From the NCBI GenBank assembly GCA_947258805.1, contig CAMYJV010000003.1, positions 1-49,558 on the forward strand: a DNA stretch of 49,558 nt, written 5' to 3'. The notes under the pieces are model-generated. The model worked only from the letters and a program-made list of their open reading frames with translations. It had not been told where the DNA came from and made no database searches. The translations under genes were made by a program, and so were the position numbers. Below, one piece after another: positions 36,866-44,754 of this stretch (positions are counted from its first letter, which is position 1; each line of letters starts with the position of its first letter). The stretch comes from an uncultured Gammaproteobacteria bacterium (lineage in GTDB: Bacteria > Pseudomonadota > Gammaproteobacteria > GCA-2729495).

Positions 36866-37372
36866 TCAGGCGTCTGTGTCAGGAACTCCGCGCCTTGGTA
36901 CCGGGCTTCGATCCCGGTAGGCAATAATCGGATCACTACCGGTCATCGCTACGTCCGTCTGGCAGCAGTCGTAGGCGTAGGTGCCGCCCGGACGTGTCAA
37001 CAGCCAGTGTGCGGCCCAGTGTTCGACGCTGATCGGGACCACGGACGGAAAATCGGCACGATTGACAAACCAGTTGCCGCCGTCAGCAACCGGCCTGGGT
37101 GCGGACCAGCCACCTGGTTCGAGGGTTGCATAGCGGAGCGCGTGGCTGTCGCCGGCGGCGGGTTCCATCCAACTCATCACCGCAATGTCGTTCGCTGTGA
37201 CCGCGAGATGCGGGGTCATGCTGCCCCGGCCGGTCGGTGATGAAAGCTCGGTAAAATCCAGGGGCTGGGGTGGCCCGCCGCAGGCCACCAGCAAAGCAGC
37301 GTTGGCGACCATCGCGGTGCTGGTGAGATGCCGCCGGCCTATCGTGGGCTGCCGCTGCGTTTTTTGCGCCAT
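36866..37372 (-). CDS. Truncated sialidase/BNR-like lipoprotein, probably a remnant
   Basis: A 168-residue ORF. The N-terminus has RR and a lipobox (LLVAC, Cys31), so a lipoprotein, possibly Tat-exported. The middle matches the opening of exo-alpha-sialidase-like propellers (ADFPSVVPISVEHWAAHWLL and PGGTYAYD). It then jumps to CCQTDVAMTGSDPIIAYRDR, which in related propellers (from memory) sits some 80-90 residues later, and it ends shortly after in PVPRRGVPDTDA. So an internal stretch and the whole C-terminal part look lost. It may be a decayed gene or the product of a join in assembly. The reading frame is intact, so it could still be made. Confidence 0.55.
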   Translation of the reverse strand: MAQKTQRQPTIGRRHLTSTAMVANAALLVACGGPPQPLDFTELSSPTGRGSMTPHLAVTANDIAVMSWMEPAAGDSHALRYATLEPGGWSAPRPVADGGNWFVNRADFPSVVPISVEHWAAHWLLTRPGGTYAYDCCQTDVAMTGSDPIIAYRDRSPVPRRGVPDTDA

Positions 37373-37395
37373 CAGGCTTTGCTGTGCAGCCGTCG

Positions 37396-38538
37396 CTAAC
37401 GCCCGGCGTGAAAGTCGGCGACCAGGATTGCGTCCTCCGGGAGCGCCGTTTCCGGAATTCCCTGGAAATTGTCGGGGCCAAGTTCAAACGACGACATATC
37501 CATCACGAACGTAGACAGGTTGTCGCGGCCTTTCGCGCTGCGCGCGAACAGCATCTTCTTTCCGTCCTTCGATAATGACGGCAGGCCGTCGAAACCGATG
37601 TTGTAGGTCAGGCGGCGCGGTTCGCCACCCGCCAGGTCACCAAGAAATACCTCCCAGTTCCGGCCTTCAGTGACACGCACGAAGACGTAGTGCCGGCCGT
37701 CGCTGGCGGGGTAGGGCGCCCAGTTCATCTTGCCGTCGAAAGTGCGCTGCCTGAGATCCTTGCCGTCGTGCCTGATGGTGAACACGGTCATCGGCGTCGG
37801 CCAGATCTTGCCGTGCTCGCTGGACCGCCAGGCCCGGAACATGATGGTCTCATTGTCCGGCAGGTAAAATGGCGCCCCCGGCTGCCAGTCTTCCGTGAAA
37901 GTGATCTGCTGCTCGTCGCTGCCGTCCGGGCGCACGCGCCACAGGTTCAGGTTGCCGTCGATTTGCCGGGTGAAGACAATCCAGTCGCCTTTGGGAGAGA
38001 TAGACACTTCCGCCTCGTACCACTCGTTGTCTGTCAATCGGACGATGTTGTTGCCGTCGAGATCAGAGGTGTAGAGCTCTGCGCCTTGCGGGTACAGGTC
38101 CTCGTTGGCCCAGTCGCCCAGCGGCATGTCCATGTTGTCACGGGTCGAGGTCCAGACGATGCGCTGCTGGTCGGGGAAGAAGTAGGAGCACGCATCCTGC
38201 CCGCGGTCATTGATGCGCACGGCGCTCTTGCCGTCGTCGCTAAAGATATAGGTCAACGCGCCGCCGATGCGGTCTCCCGCCGGCCTTTGGGCGTCGGGAT
38301 CCTGGGTCTGCACAATGAAGTGATAGTCGTCCGGCGCGTAGTAGGCCTCTGCGGCCGGGGGAATGTTCGGAATCAGGCGCACCGGCAGTTCCTTGCTCTT
38401 GTCGGGAGCCGGACCCGTATAGGCGCTGGCTGCCGAGACGGTATCCGTCTGCTGGTGGCCGCCAGCCCAGGCAGTGGCTGCGAACAGCATGCTTGAGAGC
38501 AGGCACGTGATGACGATCATTGGGCGATTCTCGTTCAT
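37396..38538 (-). CDS. TolB-like PD40 beta-propeller, exported
   Basis: About 380 residues. A signal peptide (about 1-25; cleavage likely after AWA, leaving GGHQQTDT) precedes a beta-propeller built of PD40-type repeats such as GAELYTSDLDGNNIVRLTDN and GNLNLWRVRPDGSDEQQITF, then KMNWAPYPASDGRHYVFVRV. Related TolB-like propellers bind proteins or sugars, or form part of peptidase assemblies. The ATG at 38538 is preferred over 38559 because the signal peptide starts there (MNENRPMIVITC). The gene lies 49 bases after the sulfatase and 23 before the sialidase-like gene, in one leftward unit. The mature Gly-Gly-His end recurs in two other exported proteins here. Confidence 0.84.
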   Translation of the reverse strand: MNENRPMIVITCLLSSMLFAATAWAGGHQQTDTVSAASAYTGPAPDKSKELPVRLIPNIPPAAEAYYAPDDYHFIVQTQDPDAQRPAGDRIGGALTYIFSDDGKSAVRINDRGQDACSYFFPDQQRIVWTSTRDNMDMPLGDWANEDLYPQGAELYTSDLDGNNIVRLTDNEWYEAEVSISPKGDWIVFTRQIDGNLNLWRVRPDGSDEQQITFTEDWQPGAPFYLPDNETIMFRAWRSSEHGKIWPTPMTVFTIRHDGKDLRQRTFDGKMNWAPYPASDGRHYVFVRVTEGRNWEVFLGDLAGGEPRRLTYNIGFDGLPSLSKDGKKMLFARSAKGRDNLSTFVMDMSSFELGPDNFQGIPETALPEDAILVADFHAGR

Positions 38539-38587
38539 GGCTCGGAACTTACTCGGCAAGTCATGGTTTGATCAAGCGGCAATGGTT

Positions 38588-40132
38588 TCAAGGGTCCCGG
38601 AACGGCAGGGCTTTCTCTGTGACCGGGGGCGCCCAGTCCGGGAAATGATTGGCAAACCGGTCGTTGCGGCCGCCGTAGAACAAGGTGGCCTTGGCCGTGC
38701 CACCGTGCCAGATGTCGAAGCGCGGATCGGCGTAGCGATCGAAGAATGCGGTCAATCGGGCATCCATTTCATTCCTCACGGATTGAAATTCAGGGTCGTC
38801 TGCCAGGTTGCGGGTTTCGCCGGGGTCCCGGGCGAGGTCGTAGAGTTCGTTCGGCGCAGCGAGGAAACGCTTGGTGTATTTCCAGTCGCGCGTCTGAATC
38901 ACACGGGTGTCGATGTATTCGAAGAACACCGTGTCGTCCCAGTCCAGCTCTTTACCTGTCAGCGCCGGCGCGAAACTTCGACCGGGAGTATTCGCAACCT
39001 GGCGATCGCCGAGGCCGAGGTATTCCAGCAGGGTGGGAAACAGGTCGAACTCGTCGATCAGCATCGAGTTGCGCCGGCCGGCGGGAACCCGCCCCGGTTG
39101 CCGGAAGATCAGCGGAATCTGCATGTTTGCGCGGTAGGCCGGCGCGGGCACGCCCCAGGAGCTGTTGCCCCAGAGACCCAGCTGACCGTAGGCGGAGCCC
39201 TGGTCGGACAGAAACACCACCAACGTGTCTTTATCGAAGCCGCTGCGCTCCAGTGCGGCAAGCACTTCCCCGACACCGTCATCCAGCATGGTCATCTCGG
39301 CCGCGATCGTGTTCATCGCCTGCTGGTTGTTCAGCGCGTCGATGGCCGCCCATGGATACGTGCCGCCGACCACGTCCACGGGCATGCGGACGTTCTTTGC
39401 CCACTCACGCAGGTAGGGGTGTACCGGCCACTGCGGCATGCGCGGCGGATTCGCTGCATAGTACGCAGCGTGCCGGTTGGTGGCCGCTTCGTTGACGGTC
39501 GGCGGCAGAATATACGGGCCGTTGTAGGACAACATCAGGAAAAACGGTTCTTCCGCGCTCTGCTGTCCCAGGAAGTCGACGGCCCGCCGGGTCCAGTAGT
39601 CGGTAACGTGCAGGTTCAGGTCGGCGACATTCAGGGTCTCGCCGTTATCCGTGAGCTCGGCGTCAACAAAGCTTTCTGTGTGGCCGCCACGAAACGTGAC
39701 CCAGAAATCGAAACCGAGCTGCGCCCTGGCGTGATCGCCGAGGTGATACTTGCCGACCATCCCGGTCCGGTAGCCGGCATCGGCCAGGGTCTGGGGCAGA
39801 TTGCGAAACTCCTCGATGGCCGACCAGTCCGGCACCTTGAAGCGACCCGGCAAACCGTTGTGCACGCCGGTTTGAGAAGGCAGCAGGCCCGTCAGCAGGG
39901 TCGCACGCGTCGGGGAGCACACACCGCTGGTCGCATAGGCCTGCTCGAACAGCAGGCCCTCGGCCGCGAGGCGATCTATGTTCGGTGTGCGAATGTCCGA
40001 ATTGCCGTAGGCACCGAGCAGGCCCGGACCCTGGTTGTCCGTGACAATCAGCAGCAGATTCGGCGGGCTTGCGCTCCATGCGCTGACCTGCAGCAGCATT
40101 GCGGTCGCGGCAAGCCATGGCCTCGTGTTCAT
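38588..40132 (-). CDS. Type I sulfatase, exported
   Basis: A 514-residue sulfatase with a signal peptide (about 1-20, cleavage near SAWSA). The formylglycine motif is CSPTRATLLTG with Cys72 to be modified by a formylglycine-generating enzyme (not encoded here). The metal site begins with Asp32-Asn33 (VTDNQG), the second residue being Asn where many sulfatases have Asp, and continues with DQGSAYGQLGLWG later. It removes sulfate esters from carbohydrates or aromatic substrates in the periplasm. It heads the leftward unit with the PD40, sialidase-like and monooxygenase genes. The 259-base gap to the divergent gene at 40392 holds a small palindrome only. Confidence 0.93.
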   Translation of the reverse strand: MNTRPWLAATAMLLQVSAWSASPPNLLLIVTDNQGPGLLGAYGNSDIRTPNIDRLAAEGLLFEQAYATSGVCSPTRATLLTGLLPSQTGVHNGLPGRFKVPDWSAIEEFRNLPQTLADAGYRTGMVGKYHLGDHARAQLGFDFWVTFRGGHTESFVDAELTDNGETLNVADLNLHVTDYWTRRAVDFLGQQSAEEPFFLMLSYNGPYILPPTVNEAATNRHAAYYAANPPRMPQWPVHPYLREWAKNVRMPVDVVGGTYPWAAIDALNNQQAMNTIAAEMTMLDDGVGEVLAALERSGFDKDTLVVFLSDQGSAYGQLGLWGNSSWGVPAPAYRANMQIPLIFRQPGRVPAGRRNSMLIDEFDLFPTLLEYLGLGDRQVANTPGRSFAPALTGKELDWDDTVFFEYIDTRVIQTRDWKYTKRFLAAPNELYDLARDPGETRNLADDPEFQSVRNEMDARLTAFFDRYADPRFDIWHGGTAKATLFYGGRNDRFANHFPDWAPPVTEKALPFRDP

Positions 40133-40391
40133 TATCGGTTAGGGCCCCGGCCGTCGCGGCATCGTGGCCCGCACGTGCTAAGCGGTCTTGTGCGCATCAT
40201 TTGACGCCGTATAAAGTGGGGGAACCACGCTGGTTCTGCACCCAATGGCGATCTTATCATCGTCGAACGGCCGCTCCGTCCGCAGAAGGCTTATGATGAT
40301 TCGTCCGGGCAGGCAATCTTGCAGCCCGTGGCAGGTAGGGTGACTGGTAGCATCCGGTGCCTGGTCGCAGGGCCGCCGGTGGGAGGGATGA

Positions 40392-40844
40392 ATGGCGAAC
40401 AACAGTGAATGGGTGTTGACGGCGAACGGCACTGGTTACAGGCTTTTTGCGCACGACAAGAAGTTCGCGCCATTGCGCGAGGTCAAACACATGGACTGGC
40501 CGAGCGGGCGCCTGCCAGCGCGGGACATCAACAGCGACCGACCTGGCCGCAGCTTCGACAGTGGTGGCCAGGGCCGGCATGCGATGGAGCCTCGGACCGA
40601 CCCCCACCAGGAAGAGGAGGTCCGACTCGCCCGGGAAATCGCCGACACCCTGCTGGAGGCACGGCGGAAGGGTGACTACAACAGCCTGATCATCATCGCC
40701 GCCCCGCGCTTGCTGGGGCACCTGCGAGAGATGCTACCGGCAGCCGTGCGACAGAACGTGGGGACTGAGATCGACAAGGACCTGACCGGCTACGATGCCG
40801 AACAGCTCACAGACTGGCTTCGCAAGGAAGTGTGGGGAAAATAG
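40392..40844 (+). CDS. Host attachment protein (baeRF family)
   Basis: A 150-residue protein of the group annotated as required for attachment to host cells, now placed with bacterial relatives of archaeal/eukaryotic release factor 1 (baeRF). The N-terminus WVLTANGTGYRLFAH and the HQEEEVRLAREIADTLLEARR helix are typical, followed by SLIIIAAPRLLGHLREMLP. The release-factor catalytic GGQ motif is not present. Its role is unknown; a translation or RNA-related function is suspected. GGGAGGG is five bases before the ATG. It is convergent with amrS, leaving one base between the stops. Confidence 0.9.
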   Translation: MANNSEWVLTANGTGYRLFAHDKKFAPLREVKHMDWPSGRLPARDINSDRPGRSFDSGGQGRHAMEPRTDPHQEEEVRLAREIADTLLEARRKGDYNSLIIIAAPRLLGHLREMLPAAVRQNVGTEIDKDLTGYDAEQLTDWLRKEVWGK

Positions 40845-40845
40845 A

Positions 40846-41943
40846 TTAGCTGGCGCCGATCCGCACCGGCATCCGGTGGGCACCGAAATGTTCCGGCTCG
40901 GCGTCGAAGCAACCCGGGACGGCAGACCCGCACGCCTGGCAGCGGCCCGCGGCGTCCAGGCCCCAGCGGCCGAGCTGGTACCAGTCGCGTTCAATCAATA
41001 GCTCCCCACAATCAGGGCACCAGGTGCTGCCGCCATCGGCGTCGTGCACGTTGCCCGTGTAGGCGTAACGAATGCCGTTGGCCATCGCGATGCGACGGGC
41101 GCGGGTCAGCGTTGCAGCAGGCGTGGGGCCAACGTCGCGCATCTTCCAGTCCGGATGAAACGCGGTGAAGTGCATCGGCACATCGGGCCCCAGGTTTTCG
41201 GCCACCCATGCGGTCATTCGCTCCAGTTCCGCACTGGAATCGTTCTGCCCGGGAATCAGCAGCGTCGTCAGTTCCAGCCAGGTATCGGTCTCGTGACGGA
41301 TGTACTGCAGCGTCTCCAGCACCGGTTCCAGGTGCCCGCCGCAGGTCTTGTAGTAGAAATCGTCCGTGAAGGCTTTCAGGTCTACGTTAGCTGCGTCGAT
41401 GGCGGCAAAGAATTCCCGGCGCGGTTCAGGATCGATGTAACCAGCCGTGACCGCCACGGTCTTGACACCCTGTTCGCGGCACGCGGCAGCCACGTCCACC
41501 GCGTATTCGAGAAATATCACCGGGTCGTTGTACGTGAAGGCGATGCTTTTGCAGCCGAGCCCCCCGGCGACTTCGGCCAGCCGCGCAGGACTCGCCGCGT
41601 CGGCGAGCACGTCCATCTCCCGGGCTTTGGTCATATCCCAGTTCTGACAGAATTTGCAGGCCAGGTTGCAGCCGGCAGTACCGAAGGACAACACCGAACT
41701 GCCCGGGTAGAAGTGATTCAGCGGCTTCTTTTCGATGGGGTCCACGCAGAACCCTGAAGAACGGCCGTAGCTGACGAGTTTGATCTGCCCGTCGAGGTGC
41801 TGCCGCACGTAGCACAGGCCGCGCTGGCCTTCGCGCATTCGGCAATGTCGCGGGCACAGGTCGCACTGAATGCGGCCGTCGCCCACATCGTGCCAATACT
41901 TGGTCGGCACCGTCGTGGGATCAGCAGTTCTCGGGTCGTTCAT
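40846..41943 (-). CDS. amrS: AmmeMemoRadiSam system radical SAM enzyme
   Basis: A 365-residue radical S-adenosylmethionine enzyme. The cluster-binding motif is CNLACKFC with Cys92, Cys96 and Cys99. An N-terminal group CDLCPRHCRMREGQRGLC (Cys27, 30, 34, 44) and a C-terminal Cys pair set (WCPDCGEL and RCQACG) look like extra metal or Fe-S sites. It is the AmrS component of the AmmeMemoRadiSam system, whose overall reaction is unknown; SAM is presumed to yield the 5'-deoxyadenosyl radical. It is divergent from amrB by 75 bases. The start at 41943 (MNDPRTADP) is the longest sensible one. Confidence 0.95.
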   Translation of the reverse strand: MNDPRTADPTTVPTKYWHDVGDGRIQCDLCPRHCRMREGQRGLCYVRQHLDGQIKLVSYGRSSGFCVDPIEKKPLNHFYPGSSVLSFGTAGCNLACKFCQNWDMTKAREMDVLADAASPARLAEVAGGLGCKSIAFTYNDPVIFLEYAVDVAAACREQGVKTVAVTAGYIDPEPRREFFAAIDAANVDLKAFTDDFYYKTCGGHLEPVLETLQYIRHETDTWLELTTLLIPGQNDSSAELERMTAWVAENLGPDVPMHFTAFHPDWKMRDVGPTPAATLTRARRIAMANGIRYAYTGNVHDADGGSTWCPDCGELLIERDWYQLGRWGLDAAGRCQACGSAVPGCFDAEPEHFGAHRMPVRIGAS

Positions 41944-42018
41944 CTCTTGTTAAATGGGTCCCGGATGCCCATATATCAAGCATGAATATCAGAGTCTCGA
42001 CCAGGCAGGGTAATTGAC

Positions 42019-42804
42019 GTGCTGATTCGCCGTGATCCGGCCGTTGCCGGGCTTTTTTACACCGCTGATGCCGCCGTGCTGCGCGAACAGGTCGAGGCGC
42101 TGCTTCGCGGCGCTGCCGTTCCCGCCGGTGAGCCTCCCAAGGCACTGATCGTGCCCCACGCCGGGTACCAGTACTCGGGTGCCGTGGCCGCCTCGGCCTA
42201 CCGCTACCTGGCATCTGTACGGGAGCGGATTCAGCGCGTAGTGCTACTGGGGCCGGCCCATCGCGTCTGGCTGGACGGCCTGGCGGTGCCTTCCGTCGAC
42301 GCGTTTGCCACGCCCCTCGGCGACATTCCCATCGATACCGCGGCCCGGGCTGCCGTCGCTCGGCTGCCGGGGGTGCAGGTGTCGGATACGGCGCATGCGC
42401 AGGAGCACTCCCTGGAGGTCCAGCTGCCGTTTCTCCAGGTGGCCCTGGGCAACTTCAGTTTGCTGCCCATCGTCATTGGCGAATGCGCTCCAGCAGCTGT
42501 CGCAGCCGTCATTGACGCCCTGTGGGGTGGACCCGAAACGCTGATTGTCATCAGTTCTGACCTGTCGCACTTTCACACCTATGATGAGGCACGCCGGATC
42601 GATGCGTGCACCAGCCGGCGCATCCTGGAAGGCGCCACGGATCTGCGCGGCGACGAAGCCTGCGGCGCCGCCGCGGTCAATGGCCTGATCGCAGCGCAGC
42701 ACGCCGGCAAGCTCAGCATCGAGCAGGTTGATCTGCGAAATTCCGGCGACACTGCCGGTGACCGGACCCGGGTGGTGGGATATGGCGCATATGTTCTGCA
42801 CTGA
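42019..42804 (+). CDS. amrB: AmmeMemoRadiSam system protein B (MEMO1 family)
   Basis: A 261-residue MEMO1-like protein with the extradiol-dioxygenase (LigB) fold. Potential metal ligands are in IVPHAGYQYSG, GPAHRVWLDG, AQEHSLEVQLPFLQ and SSDLSHFHTYDEARRID. Human MEMO1 binds copper and iron, but the bacterial role is not established. The start is GTG at 42019 with AGGG nine bases before it. It overlaps amrA by 23 bases, and the opposite-strand amrS starts 75 bases away, so all three belong together. Confidence 0.94.
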   Translation: MLIRRDPAVAGLFYTADAAVLREQVEALLRGAAVPAGEPPKALIVPHAGYQYSGAVAASAYRYLASVRERIQRVVLLGPAHRVWLDGLAVPSVDAFATPLGDIPIDTAARAAVARLPGVQVSDTAHAQEHSLEVQLPFLQVALGNFSLLPIVIGECAPAAVAAVIDALWGGPETLIVISSDLSHFHTYDEARRIDACTSRRILEGATDLRGDEACGAAAVNGLIAAQHAGKLSIEQVDLRNSGDTAGDRTRVVGYGAYVLH

Positions 42805-43381
42805 GCAACTGCTGGTGGAACTGGACGAACACGAGCGTGTTGCGTTGCTGCGCGTTGCGCGGGCGTCGATCGTGCACGGCCTGGCGAACGATCGGCCGCT
42901 GGAACTTGAGATCACGCAGATGACGGGCCGCCTTGGCGAGCACCGGGCGAGCTTCGTGAGCGTTTACCACCGGGCGCAGCTGCGCGGCTGCGTGGGCAAC
43001 CTGGCACCGACGCGAGCGCTGGCCAACGACGTGGCGCGCAACGCTTATCTTGCGGCGTCACAGGACCAGCGCTTTGAGCCGCTTACCCACACGGAACTGT
43101 CCGCGACGGCCATCGAGGTTGCCGTGCTGTCGGCTCCCGAAGCTTTGTCGGTCGAGTCTGAAGCGGACCTGCATCGCCGGCTGGTCCCCTACGAGGACGG
43201 TTTGATATTGACCGGGAACAACAACAGTCGGGCGACTTTCCTGCCGAAAGTCTGGGAAAAGCTGCCGCATCCGGCTGACTTTATCCGGGAGCTGAAGTGC
43301 AAGGCCGGGCTGCCGGCCGACTACTGGTCCGACTCGCTGCAATTCGCCAGGTACCGGGCGACTTCGTTCTCTGATACCTGA
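42782..43381 (+). CDS. amrA: AmmeMemoRadiSam system protein A (AMMECR1 family)
   Basis: A 199-residue AMMECR1-like protein. The conserved AMMECR1 hallmark LRGCVGNLAPTRALANDVA (about 66-85) and the C-terminal ATFLPKVWEKLP are clear. Function is unknown in any organism; it always travels with the MEMO and radical SAM partners in bacteria and archaea. The ATG at 42782 (or 42791) lies inside the end of amrB, so the two are translated as a pair; the longer frame from 42728 is not supported. A normal AMMECR1 Tyr-Gly segment appears here as LTGNNNSRATFLP. Confidence 0.93.
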   Translation: MAHMFCTEQLLVELDEHERVALLRVARASIVHGLANDRPLELEITQMTGRLGEHRASFVSVYHRAQLRGCVGNLAPTRALANDVARNAYLAASQDQRFEPLTHTELSATAIEVAVLSAPEALSVESEADLHRRLVPYEDGLILTGNNNSRATFLPKVWEKLPHPADFIRELKCKAGLPADYWSDSLQFARYRATSFSDT

Positions 43382-43456
43382 ATTAGTGGCGCAGGCCCGG
43401 CCGATGCCAGTGGTTGACCAACAATGGCCATGATGAATTAACAAGGGAGTGAACGC

Positions 43457-43852
43457 GTGATTACTTATCTGTACTGGGCCTTCTTCATCGCTCTGGCCTT
43501 TGGGCTGGTCTTTCTGTTCGGTGCCCGTCTGAACAGCTGGAAGGCGGCCGGGGTCGGGGCGGCACTGGTGTTGTTCTTCGGCTGGGCCGCTTACTTCTTC
43601 TACTTTCAACAGCTATTTGTGAAGCGTTACGGTGGGGTGATGGCCATTCGTGTGCCAGCCGGTCAACAGCATGTTGCAGCCACGTGGAAGGACGACAACC
43701 TGTGGATCGAAAATTACGATCCGCGCACTAACGAGTGCGTGTTCGCCGAGTATTCCAAGGGCAATCTGCTGGAAGGGCGGGTCAGAATTAAGAATTGCAA
43801 TCCCGTCGGGCGCGGCGAGGTAGCCGCCGGTAGTGCTTCGACCGCCAGGTAG
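43457..43852 (+). CDS. Small membrane protein of unknown function
   Basis: A 131-residue protein with two membrane helices (about 4-22 and 30-50) and a soluble C-terminal part with WKDDNLWIENYDPRTNECVF and a basic, Cys-containing RVRIKNCNP. I do not recognise it. GGGAG lies about nine bases before the GTG start. Its stop overlaps the next gene start by one base (TAGTG), so the two are translated together. Confidence 0.65.
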   Translation: MITYLYWAFFIALAFGLVFLFGARLNSWKAAGVGAALVLFFGWAAYFFYFQQLFVKRYGGVMAIRVPAGQQHVAATWKDDNLWIENYDPRTNECVFAEYSKGNLLEGRVRIKNCNPVGRGEVAAGSASTAR

Positions 43853-44754
43853 TGAGCGCCGGCGCATTCAACCAGCAGGTGGCGGAGCTGCTTCGGGAGA
43901 CGGCGGCGGTCCTGGAGCAGCAGGACGCCAACCCGTTTCGCGTCAACGCGTATCGGCGGGCCGCGCAGACGATCGATACGCTCGATGAAGACCTGCGCAA
44001 GATTTTCGAGCGTGAGGGCACGGAGGGCCTGATCGCGCTTCCCGGTATCGGCCGCAGCATCGCCGGGTCCATCCGTGAAATTGCGATGACCGGCGGTCTG
44101 GGCCGTCTGTACCGTCTGCGCGGCGAACTCGAGCCGGAGCAGCTGTTCCAGACCCTGCCCGGGGTTGGGCCGGATCTTGCCGCAGCCATTCACGACCAGT
44201 TGCACGTTGATTCGCTGGAAGCCCTGGAGATGGCGGCGCACGACGGGCGCCTGGAAGAAGTAAAGGGCGTGGGCCCGCGTCGCGCAGCGTCGATACGAGC
44301 GAGTCTCGCGAGCCTGCTGGGTCGACGCCCGCGCCTCCGCCCGCCGCTGGCACCGGGCGTGGACTCACTGCTCGCACTGGATCGCGCCTATCGATCTCAG
44401 GCCCGTGCCGGCAGTCTTACGATGATCGCGCCGAAACGTTTCAACCCGGAAGGCAAGGCGTGGCTGCCCATCATGCATGCAGAGCGCAAGCCGTGGCATT
44501 TCACCGTGTTGTTCTCTAACACAGCGCGCGCACACCAGCTCAAGCGCACCGGCGACTGGGTGGTGATCTATTTTGAAGACGCGGACAATCGTGCCGGGCA
44601 GAATACGGTGGTCACAGAAACCCACGGTAAGCTGCAGGGTAGACGCGTGGTGCGTGGTCGGGAAGCCGAATGCCAGGAATATTATCGCCGCGGCAACCGC
44701 GCGATGGCGCGTCGCGACGGCCGGCGCAAGTCACGGGCCGGAAATCGGGCCTAG
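43852..44754 (+). CDS. HhH protein: PolX-like N-terminus with an unknown C-terminal domain
   Basis: A 300-residue protein. Residues 5-155 match the N-terminal region of PolX: NPFRVNAYRRAAQTIDTLDE, then helix-hairpin-helix repeats LIALPGIGRSIAGSI, TLPGVGPDLAAAI and VKGVGPRRAASI. The polymerase catalytic domain and the PHP exonuclease of PolX are absent. The last 130 residues form a conserved-looking domain with SLTMIAPKRFNPEGKAWLP and WVVIYFEDADNRAGQNTVV, then a basic tail (RRDGRRKSRAGNRA). It probably binds DNA. The GTG start overlaps the TAG of the upstream gene by one base. It overlaps convergently with the cytochrome c gene (44731-44754). Confidence 0.83.
   Translation: MSAGAFNQQVAELLRETAAVLEQQDANPFRVNAYRRAAQTIDTLDEDLRKIFEREGTEGLIALPGIGRSIAGSIREIAMTGGLGRLYRLRGELEPEQLFQTLPGVGPDLAAAIHDQLHVDSLEALEMAAHDGRLEEVKGVGPRRAASIRASLASLLGRRPRLRPPLAPGVDSLLALDRAYRSQARAGSLTMIAPKRFNPEGKAWLPIMHAERKPWHFTVLFSNTARAHQLKRTGDWVVIYFEDADNRAGQNTVVTETHGKLQGRRVVRGREAECQEYYRRGNRAMARRDGRRKSRAGNRA

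Noticed and set aside
38474..40204. A 576-codon frame opposite the sulfatase gene
   Set aside because: No recognisable protein motifs and it mirrors the sulfatase codons; high G+C content makes long antisense frames common.
40222..40236. GAACCA-CGC-TGGTTC hairpin upstream of the host attachment gene
   Set aside because: Only six base pairs with a 3-base loop and no link to a promoter; could easily be chance.
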